Assembly (NCBI GenBank): GCA_946803715.1 | Contig: CAMPET010000098.1 | Span: 11,104 to 46,303 of the forward strand | Direction: 5' to 3' | DNA length: 35,200 nucleotides | From: Beroe ovata | Lineage: Eukaryota > Ctenophora > Nuda > Beroida > Beroidae | Part shown: positions 8,907 through 20,300 of the stretch, piece after piece | Position numbering within the stretch: position 1 is the stretch's first letter | Layout: each line of letters begins with the position of its first letter | Program-made: the position numbers and the translations under genes | Notes under the pieces: model-generated | The model's database searches: none | Told to the model about the DNA's origin: nothing | The model's input: the letters and a program-made list of their open reading frames with translations, nothing else

Positions 8907-9760
8907 GCAAATCGCTAGTATAGTCTCATTTTGATTTAGGGAAATCTATGCTGCTAAAGCTAGATTTGAATTGAAAATGGACGTAAGATCGTGATAAAAA
9001 ATGAACTGTTTGAAAAGGAAACGCACTGATTATCTGATCAATTTGAAAATATTTACATTTCACATATGGCGAATGCAATGCCCAAAATGAACTTCATCAC
9101 ATTCATAAACAAGTTTATCTTATTCTTACCCTCAATCAATACCATCTTTTTATCTGACACTTAATTTTAAAGCATAGCATAAAAAAACGGGAAGCGGGAG
9201 CAACAGTTTAAAGTTTACAATTACATTTGAAATGACATTGATAAGATTAAGATTTACTTTAAGTTTAAGCTTGTTAACTCATAATTAAATTATCTATACT
9301 TAAATTATCCATACTATCAGACAATTTACTTTGAGTTTAAATTTTAATCAGTCGTCAAATAGTAGGTACTACTATAATGTGTGTAGCAAGTTTAGTGTAT
9401 CAAATTCAAACATATCGAGTGTGTTCCGTACCTCCATAGAATTGAAATATCGAATTTGATTTGGGTAGTCAAAATGTACCTATCAATTAAAGATTGTTTG
9501 AATTTTATCCAAATCAAGTACTGTGTTTGCTTTTTCTCACTTAATCTACCAACCGAAGCACTGCGTTTGCTTCTTTTACGCTAATCTGCACGGGATTAGC
9601 AAGTGGAACCACTGATATAGAAATAGAATCGATTTCCACTCGCGCCAAGTCCATTGAAATTGCCCTTGCAGGTTTTAAACAGCAAACGCCTCACAGCTAT
9701 ATAATAGCAGCAACTGTTCTCCTAGAGTCCTCATAAGTCCTAGATCATTTGGTGTGTCGC
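8907..9760. other. AT-rich intergenic region with a 35-bp direct repeat
   Basis: No exon seen. Two tandem copies of a ~35 bp unit (9516-9550 and 9556-9590; aagtactgtgtttgctt versus aagcactgcgtttgctt) lie near the right end. The 3' UTR of the SMKR1-like gene must lie in the left part; no clean AATAAA was seen close to the stop. Confidence 0.45.
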
Positions 9761-9769
9761 TTGTTTAGG

Positions 9770-10275
9770 GTTTTTCCCTACCGTCGGCGCCGCGCAGTAG
9801 TAATTCCGCCCGACTGGGATAAAATCCCGCCAGCGAGGGTAGGGAGTAATCCTACAAGTGTGTCGCCAGCTATTGCACTTGCAGCAGGAGGTGTTCCCTA
9901 TTCAGCGAGTGGGGAACTTAGTGGAGTTGTGGCCACAGGAGTCCCATCCTTCCGTTGGAGATGCAAGTCAGGTTGTGGCGTCTTCTCCCTTTCACTCTCC
10001 TGAAATCACAATGGGTAATATTTGATTCACCGTGCCCGGGTCAGACAATTATGGGGTAGACTTTCTTCTTTTGTGGTCACCGGTTTCTGGTCTCAGTAGG
10101 ATCTGAAACTTTTTCGCCGGGTCTCTAGAGGCCAACGCCAGCTAGTCGACCCCAAGGACTCCTAAGTATAAACCATAATAATATTAATGATAGGATAAGA
10201 CTGCAACTAGACACGGGAGTCTAGTGTCAGCTGCTACCAACAGCAGTGCAAACTCAGAGAGTAGGCAGGGACTAC
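9770..10275 (+). mobile_element. degenerate tRNA-derived SINE
   Basis: The 5' end resembles a tRNA-type SINE head: box-A-like gcgcagtagt (about 9792) followed by cgcccgactgggat and a truncated box B region (aaatcccgccagcgaggg). The body (10058-10275) recurs in inverted orientation at 30181-30382 with high similarity, for example ggataagactgcaactagac in both. The open frame at 9749-10003 is therefore not a gene. The element sits less than 70 bp beyond the PPIP5K stop codon and may form part of its 3' UTR. No poly-A tail or target duplication was identified. Confidence 0.6.
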
Positions 10276-10343
10276 TACATCGACCCAGTGGTGTTAGGTG
10301 TATCAGTGACCATGACAAATCATGAGTGACTTGACAATCACTA

Positions 10344-11349
10344 TTAACTACATGGCAATGAACCACTATGGTTACACGTACTAACCCGTGACGGAGCTGT
10401 GATAGGAGAGGGCGTGGCATCCAGGAGTCCCGCAATATCTGACAGATCACAGTCTATGAGATCAGTGAGATCCTTGGCATCAGCTATCCGTTCTAAGAAT
10501 GCCTCCATCTGAGGGATAATGCAGGGGATGTTGCATCGACACTATATAACTTTGCAGCCAGTATGGGATGCTATCTATGCAGCGCATGATGCGAAAAAGT
10601 ATCTCAAACACTGAATATCTGACAATGGTTGACACCATGTTGCTGTAGAGAGTTAGCATCAGATCTATATACCTTGTGGAGTGGAATGTTGTTGTGGAGA
10701 GTCACCAGTGGCTCCACAGCCTCCCTACCCTCACCCTCTGTGAATATGGCTGCTGCATACCTCAGTGCTGAAAATAGGATATATAAACACTTGTAAAGAC
10801 ACTTGTAAAGACTAAGAGTGGCACTGATAGTGAAAATAATAGTAACCCGCTGGCGAGAATCTCCTGTCAGTGGGAAACTGGTTCAGCCACTCTCTGAAAG
10901 CAGCATCTTCTGGAGATACAGGCTGTGTCTTGAGGAGGGCCGTCCAATTGGAGTCCACTAATTCGCCCTCCTCTAAAGGTCTGACTATCTGCTCCACTAG
11001 CTCTGCTTTAGTAAGGTATTTGACCGAGTCCAGAGAGTTGACTTCGTGGATGGTAGGCATGCCCTCTTCGCCCAGCCTCGGGTCAAAGCCCTGCAATATA
11101 GAGATGCTTGTGCGACGAATTTCAACCATGAACCATATTTTCAACCTATCCAAACGGGCATAAGTCCGTTTGCCATTTAAGCCAGGCGCCAGTCTTACGC
11201 AGGTCTAGATATTTCTTCCCTCATCATAGTGGTATGATGATCATAACACCATGTACAAACCTCTGGGAATTCTGGCAAGGTCTCTGTCTCGCTATCCTCA
11301 GCTGGTGTGACAGCTCCGGACGAAATCTCGCCGCAATCCGCCAATATCT
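10344..11349 (-). CDS. PPIP5K: PPIP5K C-terminal tail, exons 23-26
   Basis: Exon 24 encodes an acidic helical region ([20 protein letters not shown]). Exons 25-26 encode [17 protein letters not shown] and [18 protein letters not shown], which line up with the conserved PLETLHN...VDEFLASI segment near the C-terminus of human PPIP5Ks, so the tail is real and not a separate gene. The final exon ends with TAA at 10344-10346. Exon 24 is open beyond its weak donor (CGG|GTTACT at 10846) to a TAG at 10812-10814. Retention there would give a shorter isoform lacking the LHN segment. Exon 23 has no recognisable domain. Confidence 0.75.
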
Positions 11350-14300
11350 CTGAAGAAAGCACAAACTACTCAGTATTCAGTACTGACTATGATTTGCTCC
11401 GTCAAAGAATTCTAGCAGATCTACGATCCATCATACGTAACATAGATCATGACCAATATACAAGTTCGAGAATTCTGTAGTCATCGTTACAATGATTTGA
11501 TGTTCATCAATCGGCATGTTGATAGATATCCAATCACGTTCTGTCGCATGTGTACGCCGTCGCGTCGCGGCGCAACGAGCAGTAATCGCTGACACAAACA
11601 TTTGCATGTTCAAAATATGAGCGCCGATTCCAGTTTAGCTATTTTCCCACGCTTTATTGTGACCGATTGCCAAAATTATGCAAGACCTTCCATAATATGC
11701 ACGGGGATGCAGACCCTTCCGCAGGTGGTTGGATTTGAGCCAAGAAATTAAAAACATCGCAGTTACCATTGACAGTAGATTGCCGATCACCAGTGACCAG
11801 ATATGAGACACCATCCAAGCATCTAACCACACACAATAAACATACAGGTGTATATCACAGAGCACTTACCAGACATGGCACACAGTCTCTCGTTGACCTT
11901 CCTCTGACAGGCAGCTGTCCCAGGGGAGAAGTTGATACAAACAGTGAAACGGTTTGGGTGATTCTCAGGCAGCATCCTATCTTCGTACATCATGAGTACT
12001 ATCTGTGTGTGATACTGGACTTCACGTACACTACCCAGGTACTCCAGCGCCTGATCCCACGATCCTGAGTCCTCTTCCTGGTGAGGAGAGTGAGGAGAGT
12101 GAGGAGAGTGAGGAGAGTGAGGAAAGTGAGGAGAGTGAGGAGAGTGAGGAGAGTGAGGAAAGTGAGGAAAGTGAGGAGCTGAGAGTGGTGAGAAGTGAAA
12201 ACATGTGAGGTTATCCGGATTAAGGGTGAGGTTAGAAACTAAGGGTGAGGTTAGAAACTAAGAACTGACCTAAGATGTGAGGTGATTGGGAATACAGATT
12301 GAGGAGAAAAATAAGTCAAAAGATGTGAGAGGTAATAAAAAGCTGTCAGGTGAGGACTGGTCAAGGGGTGAGGATAGGAAGGAAGTGAGGGATAAACGTT
12401 TAAACTGTTTGATGTGACCCACATGACACAGTTCATTAACAACAATTCGTGTTCTAGAACATTTTAATTACTTATGACACGAGCATTTGAAAGATATCGT
12501 AGCAATGTTGTGACATTTGTGCTATATATGATTGCCATGTTTCATTAGAAATGTCACCTACACACCATAGCGCGTGAAATTTGGTTAAGATAAGGATTAC
12601 CAAATTTTTGGTTAGACGAAGTTCAATGGTAGGATTTACTACAGATTGTCACGAGGTGTTAACTTCTGAAATTAGAAGAGACACACAGAAATATGAGAAA
12701 ACTTAGTCGCGTGTTCGTGACATTGTAACCTCTGACAGTGACAACTATGAATATACAAAAATTACTGGTATCACAACCCTAAAAACACGTCATGTGGCAA
12801 CATGTAACGTACCGAACAGAATCCTGCGTATCTGAGAACGTTGAGGAAGGAATGAATGAGGGACTCCGAGGTAAAGTAGAGTCTCGTTCTAACGTATCTG
12901 CCGGGTGACAGCACGCTTCTACTCGGCGAACAATATCTGGGGAAAAATCTGGTGGAAAATATCTGAACATCGGGTGCCTGGATAGTTGTAAGACCACCAT
13001 TGTGTATTTGTTTAAAACCATACGTCTAACGTGAGCGATGGGCAGTGGTCACGTTTCGAATATCAAAACAAGGTGTTTAAACTCAGTCTTCTATGAGTTT
13101 ATGTTACAGTAAAACCCCAGCAGAGGTGACAGGACTGATAGCACGGACTGAATCTACAGACATCACATCCACAGATAACACATGGGCAGAATAACCAGGT
13201 TAAACACGCTGAGGAACAGTTTTCAGAAAAGGGTGAATGTGTGTTCAGACACTACTCACGATGGATCGAGACGGTAGGCATTGTCTGTACTATCATCCTC
13301 ACTTGCTACCTTCAGATCCGCCAGAATTTTCCGTATGAGGGGCGTGGCCACCATCCTCCCTATCTCCACTTTCTCAGCCTCAGTGATACCGTACTCCTGT
13401 GTTCGTTATATTATAGGTACGAATAAATAATATGGAGGAATAGAGTGTCCAGACTACATAATACAGGGTTCCGACATTATAGGTATCTGAGAGTATTGAC
13501 CGCATACACTGTATAGGTACCACATACACTGTATAGTGTATACCTACTCTAAACTATATGAATTCTGTCTCACAAGCATGATACCTACACAGATAACTGA
13601 TGCCTTCCCTCAAGCACTGCGTAGAGAAATTCGATATCTAGAGCGGAAGTAGTTTCGTGGATACGCTGGATAAACAATGCGTACACTCTCAGTATAAACT
13701 CGCTACACTGTTTTGTACATGTCTGGTTAGTGTGCAGTGTAATTGTACATTGTACAGTGTATAGACTATAGTGAATAGTATACCTATCTATATTTGTGTA
13801 GTGTAGCGAGTGTACCTACACTATATAGATTATAGATACTGTACAGTGAGTGTAACTCCATTCTAATGACCGATAGACTGATTAGGACAGAGGATTGATG
13901 AACAGTGATGGACAATGATAAACTTTGATGTCATACGAATGCAGATTCCTGAATAGGGAGACGGGCGGAGCCGAATTTGTAGAGTGTAGCATGTAGACTA
14001 ATCACCCTGCAAAGTACGCTATTATCAATGAGCGATCAAAGAAAGGTAGATACTACAAACATAGTCTCCCTCTCTCCTTATATCTTGTCTAGAGTTGGGA
14101 GCTACAGCCTCTGTTCTATTGTAATGCAAGATGGAAAGATGAACCGATGCTTTTGATAGGTAGAATACTATCAGCAGAGCACATGGATTCCTTGACCTCA
14201 ACTTTACAATATCCAACAACTCTTGTCTTTATCGCTATCTGAACCCCCCCACATGTCGATTGTGCGTGATCCGATAGATCGGATATTATTATCATTGATG

Positions 14301-17300
14301 AAACTATACTATAGGCAGGCCAAGGAAGAGGGATATTCCTTGAGTGTACAACATGGGCTGCAATATCAGCATATTACGACAGGTAGCTTGCAGGTCATTA
14401 TTCCTTCTTGAGTACATGAAGGTGTACATTATTACAGATTTCTCAGTAGATCAAGGTGAGGACGAACATCGCCATACAATCAATCCATGAAAGGTAGGTC
14501 CATAATGCAAGAATCATAACCTAACATTGCCCCTCATTAACTTACTTTCCCTAGCTCTACTCTGCTATGATATTAAAGGTATACCTAGCCGTGACATTCA
14601 CGTTGTGACACATACTAAACTCTGCAGCTTACCCATGCCATGCAAGGTCAATACAAATTTGACCCGTGTGGTTATCATGGATAGCTAGGGTTAGAATGGG
14701 GGGAGGGGTGTAGCACATTTGTAGAGGGATGAGTGTCATGAACCAGCGGTCCATATCTCGCAAAAACCAACACAGATAAGTGACCATCTGCTGGAGGTAA
14801 TAGGAAACTATCGATAATACTACAGCATGGTCTGATGATCGAGGATCTACTATAGGTGCCACCATCTTCTGCCATTGTAATTGTAGGAAATACATCCTTT
14901 TCAAGCACTTGACACTCGTCACGTTACGAATACAATGTACAGTGTGTCTGTGCGATCATTAGAAATTAATTGCAGATATAACGCACGACTCTTTAGTAGG
15001 CACTGACTAATAAAAACCTAATAAAAACCTAACAAAGTACCTGTGGCACAATGAGATCAGCGAGTGGTTTAACACACGAGTACAGCTGTATCGTCTTCTT
15101 GAGGCCGAGCTTGCTGTTGTGCTGGACATCATACTTGATATTGTCGAATATGTCCGGGATCTTACTGATGTCGAATGAGCCGTCCTTCGATCTAAAGTCC
15201 TGGATAAGGCAGAGATGTCAGCGCGTAATTGACTATAGATTAATTTTTTCAATCGGTTACATAATGAGTTACAAGATTACATTATGAGTTATAAAATGAG
15301 TTGCCTGACTCATACACTCAATACTTATCGTAGTAGTTGTGACCACCTTTTCTAGTTTGGACCACCGTCCCCACATCAGCTGAATGCTCTCGTCGTGGTA
15401 TAGCGGGTTATCTGCGGGGAATCGTGTGCAATCATGTTATCAGGTGATGCGTTTAGGGTGCATCTGGCTGCGTTTAGGGTGCATGGCGGGGGAATCCAGC
15501 TATCTAGGATGCGTCGCACGACTGCTTAACGACCATCCTAGTCTGTGGTCCAGACTCCCACTTCCCCAGAATCCCACTTCTCAAGATGCCATGCGATATT
15601 ATCCGCTTTGTTTCTGAACCTTATCACACACACGTGCTGATATCCCTGATTCGAACAGTAACAGTTCGACCTATTATCGGTGTGATGAAGGTTTGGCGAT
15701 GTGACAAAAATTCAGTGTAATCACAGCGCGCGCATCAGTTTTTGATTGAATATATTGATGAGTCTGTAATGAAACGATAGTATACTATGTTTTAGTATGT
15801 AGCTCACGCATAACGAATTGAGGTTAAACACGTTGCTATGCTGTGATAGGTATTTTGTTTTATGAGAGGTATTTTGTTTCAGGTATTTTGTTAGAAGGAC
15901 GTTTTGTTGCGGAAGTAAACTTGGAGAGTATGCGTTAGAGTTTGCGTTGTAGAGTTTGCGTTGTAGAGTTTGCGTTGTAGAGTTTGCGTTGTAGAGTTTG
16001 CGTTTCCAAATTATCGCCGAGCTTCGTTTTGAAGCTGTGTAAAACGAATTCAATTCACGCAAACTTCCAAGTCACAGACACCATCATGACACACAGTCAC
16101 ACACACACACACACACACTTACACTCAGCCACAAGGTCAGGATTATCGCTGATCACTTTGATCTGTTGTGTGATGTTTTTCACCAGCTCCAGCACTTCAC
16201 AACACTTCTTGTACGGGTTTTTGATGATCTGCATGCTCTCTATGAGGGACTGGCATCCGGTGGGAGCGTACTGCGGAGGAGATTACAAAACGACGATAAA
16301 TTGGGCGGCATGTTAGAATAGGTGACATGTTGGAATAGGTGATATATTGGATAGGTGACATGTGTTAGAATAGGTGACATGTGAGAATGAATGAGACGTG
16401 AGAGTGGGTGTACGCTCAAATCATTGGGTACACGGTGTAATAATTGTAGAGGTGACATTTTCATATTTCGTACCAGTGGAATCACACGATATGGGTATTA
16501 TAAATTTCTTATCCGTTTCATTCAACAGTGTTATACCTAAGTGCGCTAGAATTGCTACGTGCAGCTAATATCAAATTAGCAAGATAAGGGACACGTACAA
16601 TATCAGATAAGGTGTGGAATAACATATGCAGGTGACGGGTTTGAAACAGCTGTTAGAGATGAACCATCATGTGATTCTTGGGTTACATGAAAAACTTGGT
16701 TTAAAAAACGCGAGAGTAGAATCCATCGAACATCCATCAAACATCCAATGCTATATTTTAGCGACAAAGGTAGCTGAGCAGGTGAAAGCTGGGTTTTGCC
16801 ATCGTCACAATGGCACTTGAAACCCTCAAGTATTAGTTTAGAACCATAAATTCTCCAGATAGCATGAACAGTATCATTGACAGGTATGAGTGACAGACGA
16901 CAGTATCATTTACAGGAGTGGCAGTATCCATGACAGGAGTGGCAGTATCCATGACAGGAGTGACAGTATCCATGACAGGAGTGACAGTATCCATGACAGG
17001 TATGACAGTATCCATGACAGGAATGACAGTATCCATGACAGGTATGACAGTATCCATGACAGGAGTGACAGTATCCATGACAGGTATGAGTGATTCACCC
17101 GTTTGTAATCCTCCTCAGTAAACTCCTCTTGGTTGTGAATCATCTTGTGTAAACGGAGCTTCACACTGAAACAGTGAGTTCAGTGGTTACTCATCATTCA
17201 GCAAGTACTCAATGTACTCACTGAATACTCAGTTCTCAGTGATTACTCAGCATTCAGTGAGAATAGAGCGGTATAGGTAAAAATCTAAGTTAACGTCGGA

Positions 17301-20300
17301 CCAACGTTGCTATCAAACGAGAGCAGTCGAGTGCTGTTCTAGATTTCATCAAAAACGGATTCAACTCTTTAGACATTGCAAGTTGGGATCTCAAGTTCTA
17401 TTGATCGTTTAGCCAGAGTTTATGAAATGAAAAACCCACCGAAGCATTTATCGCCTCAATCATTTATCGCCTTCATAAGCCTGTGTCATGAAGGTCCAAT
17501 ATTTTCGGGTGAAATTTCAATTGAGGTCATACCAAGTCAATAGCTAGTTAGACCACCCTAATCGCAGCCACCCTAATCTAGGCGAAACGCAAGAGTATAA
17601 CATACTTTGCCATGATCTTCTTGCCGGCCCCGGTTTTTGGCTGCTCGAGCAGCTTGTCCGTTTTATGAGACCGCACAAGGTGATATAGGATGGGCGCTAT
17701 CTCACCATCCAGACTCAACAAACCCTGAGGGAATACAGGAGGGTTTTTATGCTAGAGCGGTAGAATGCATAGGTCTATACAATGGTGGAATGTATACCTA
17801 CACAAACTCAGGGAAATGAGTGAACTGTGAATCGGTTGTGTGAATACGGGTAAGTTGGAACAGTCCCGGCCTGAATTTTGTACCTTGGCGAAGGCGGCAG
17901 CAGTTGTTTGGACCCTACCCTCGTCACTTGCGTATATCTTCAGATCGTGTCTATATGTACTGTGCAGTCGTATGAAGCCACTTCCGGGTAGTGCACTGTA
18001 ATCTGAAAATGCATGAGTGCTATCAGCTGCTTCATGCATATTGTACAGTGTACCTTGTATTGTGTAAACTGTACACTGTAAACAATACAAGGATGATCAA
18101 CACCCCTGATAAGTGTCTGTAAAACAGCGGGACACGTACCGTTTTTGTTCGGGTACACTGATCTGAACGCGTCACCCATGCACTCTGACTGTGCCCTACC
18201 AGCCGTCGTCAGCTCCCCGCCCCACTTTAGAATGAGGAGTAGTTTCTGTTGTGGGTGCTCTGAGGGAGAGAGAGGGGGGAGAGGGGGGAGTGATGTGGCT
18301 ACCTCATCGGGATTTCCAATGAGGTATTTCTCAATGTGAGGTTCCGCGAGGTCACATGACAGACATGTGATAAGGAATCGATTCAACGTGCAAAGTTACA
18401 TGAGAATCCTTGGAACTTGCATGAAAATGGGACAGAAATAAACGCTTTGAACTTCGATTTTAAAGGTCTCCAAGGAATACAGTTGCATAGTGCCCAATTA
18501 GCCCCTACTACCTTGATGGGCTGGTTCGTGGTCATACTCCTCAATAATCTGCTCTATTCGCTTGAGTGGCGTCTTGTTCGGTGCCTTGTTAGTAACCCAC
18601 TTTAATTGTACCTTCCGGTTAACTCCAGAGAAGTGCCCGTACCTGGATATTATGACGGGTGAGCGTTGTGTCACATGTCAATTAGGTAGCAACTCTCTTT
18701 GAGAACAGCAATTTCTATGTTATGTGGAGATTGAATGAAGTTCCTATCAAACATATAACTAGCAAAACATTAGGATACCTATCAGACCCGTGCAATAGAT
18801 GATACATGTTGGTATTCACTCTACCAGTAATATCGCTTGAGATAGGTAATTAATTGCTTAATAGGATAATAATTGAAAACTGCTTACTTTCCCCAATGGA
18901 ACGCGAAGCAAACCCAAGCTCTAAGAGCAGGATGACAAACGAGAAGTGAAAATGTGCTCATGCCAAATAGCTGATGATCATCCGATTAATGTCAGATATA
19001 TCTACAATCCAATGTGGCATCTATTGCATTGTCGTTGAACCTTGTGTTCATCATTTTTCCTAAGGTTCTTCTATTCATCCTTCCCACCACTCTAATTGCT
19101 GGATCACGGCTACTCTGCACGAGTCACGTGCATCATATTTAGGTGACATCATATTCTATACTGAGAGTTAACGTTGCGACTATTCACATTGTCATATTTC
19201 TCAAAAATCAGGATTCATGAGCTCAGAATTTCTCCCAAAGTCTCAAACCAAGGAGTGAGGATTACAACCACTCAGCAGTAACACAAACTTAGCATGATAA
19301 CGACTGTTATAACACGCAGCAAAAAGGGGGTCACGGGCTTACGATTTGGCGTGTAAATCATTTTGGCAACCGAAGCTCGATATGCCCACGACCTTTGATC
19401 TCGGATTGCTGCAAAATGGGGTTAACTTTGGAGTGTCTTAGTGTGAACTGTGGTGATTGATTCCAGGAAACATTAAACTACCTACTGTTCTTTGAAAGTC
19501 GTTTTTCAGCTGAGAACGAAATTGCAGCTAAAAACACAAACCGGGCACGCCCGTATATGCAGCACAAAAGAGTTGACACGGTGATGAGTTGAGTCTGATT
19601 ACATGAAAATGAAATAATAAAAGTGGTGACTGGTTAGTGCATGAGAATATATCAGCCCACAGCCCTGGTGAAATTAATTTTTTGCTGTTCAGACAATTAA
19701 AGCCTTTACTTTGCTAAGGCCCAAATCAGAGTTGGCAATTATTGATATGCTCCTGTCTCATGGCTTTGCCCGCGCGAAATGTCTCCCACATGACAGCAAA
19801 AAGTGATGAGTATGCGGCTTACCTGGATTTTGAAGTGGAACTGTACCCTGAACCCCTGTGAAGTGTGAGGGTGTGAGTGAAGTGAGTGTCCTTAGTCAAA
19901 TACAAGAATATATTTTGGAATAATAGAATTCGTTGAAAAGTTCCCAGTTTATGATCAATCGATATATGGTTTATGATGGGTCATGTATGGAATCAATAGG
20001 TAGGTAGTCATTTGTATTGATGAAACTAGGATATAAGAAGCTTATATAAAAATCTGATTAGCGCTGTTAAATCAAGCCTGGCTTATGGGCGACACACAAC
20101 AAACAGTTAACTAGTTAACACACGCACACACACACACACACACACNNNNNNNNNNNNNNNNNNNNNNNNNNNNNNNNNNNNNNNNNNNNNNNNNNNNNNN
20201 NNNNNNNNNNNNNNNNNNNNNNNNNNNNNNNNNNNNNNNNNNNNNNNNNNNNNNNNNNNNNNNNNNNNNNNNNNNNNNNNNNNNNNNNNNNNNNNNNNNN

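Noticed and set aside
9749-10003. 84-codon + strand frame
   Set aside because: It lies in the tRNA-like head of the SINE and has no family features.
12005-12208. + strand frame with a long EESEESEE repeat
   Set aside because: It is the reverse reading of the 9-bp minisatellite that abuts PPIP5K exon 22, and part of it is antisense to that exon.
16833-17164. Repetitive frames on both strands ([11 protein letters not shown]..., [11 protein letters not shown]..., [10 protein letters not shown]...)
   Set aside because: All come from the 21-bp intronic minisatellite; a period that is a multiple of 3 keeps every frame open.
18260-18386. Upstream extension of PPIP5K exon 13
   Set aside because: The frame is open, but no AG of the right phase exists further upstream, while the CT tract and cag at 18260-18262 give the exact phase needed.
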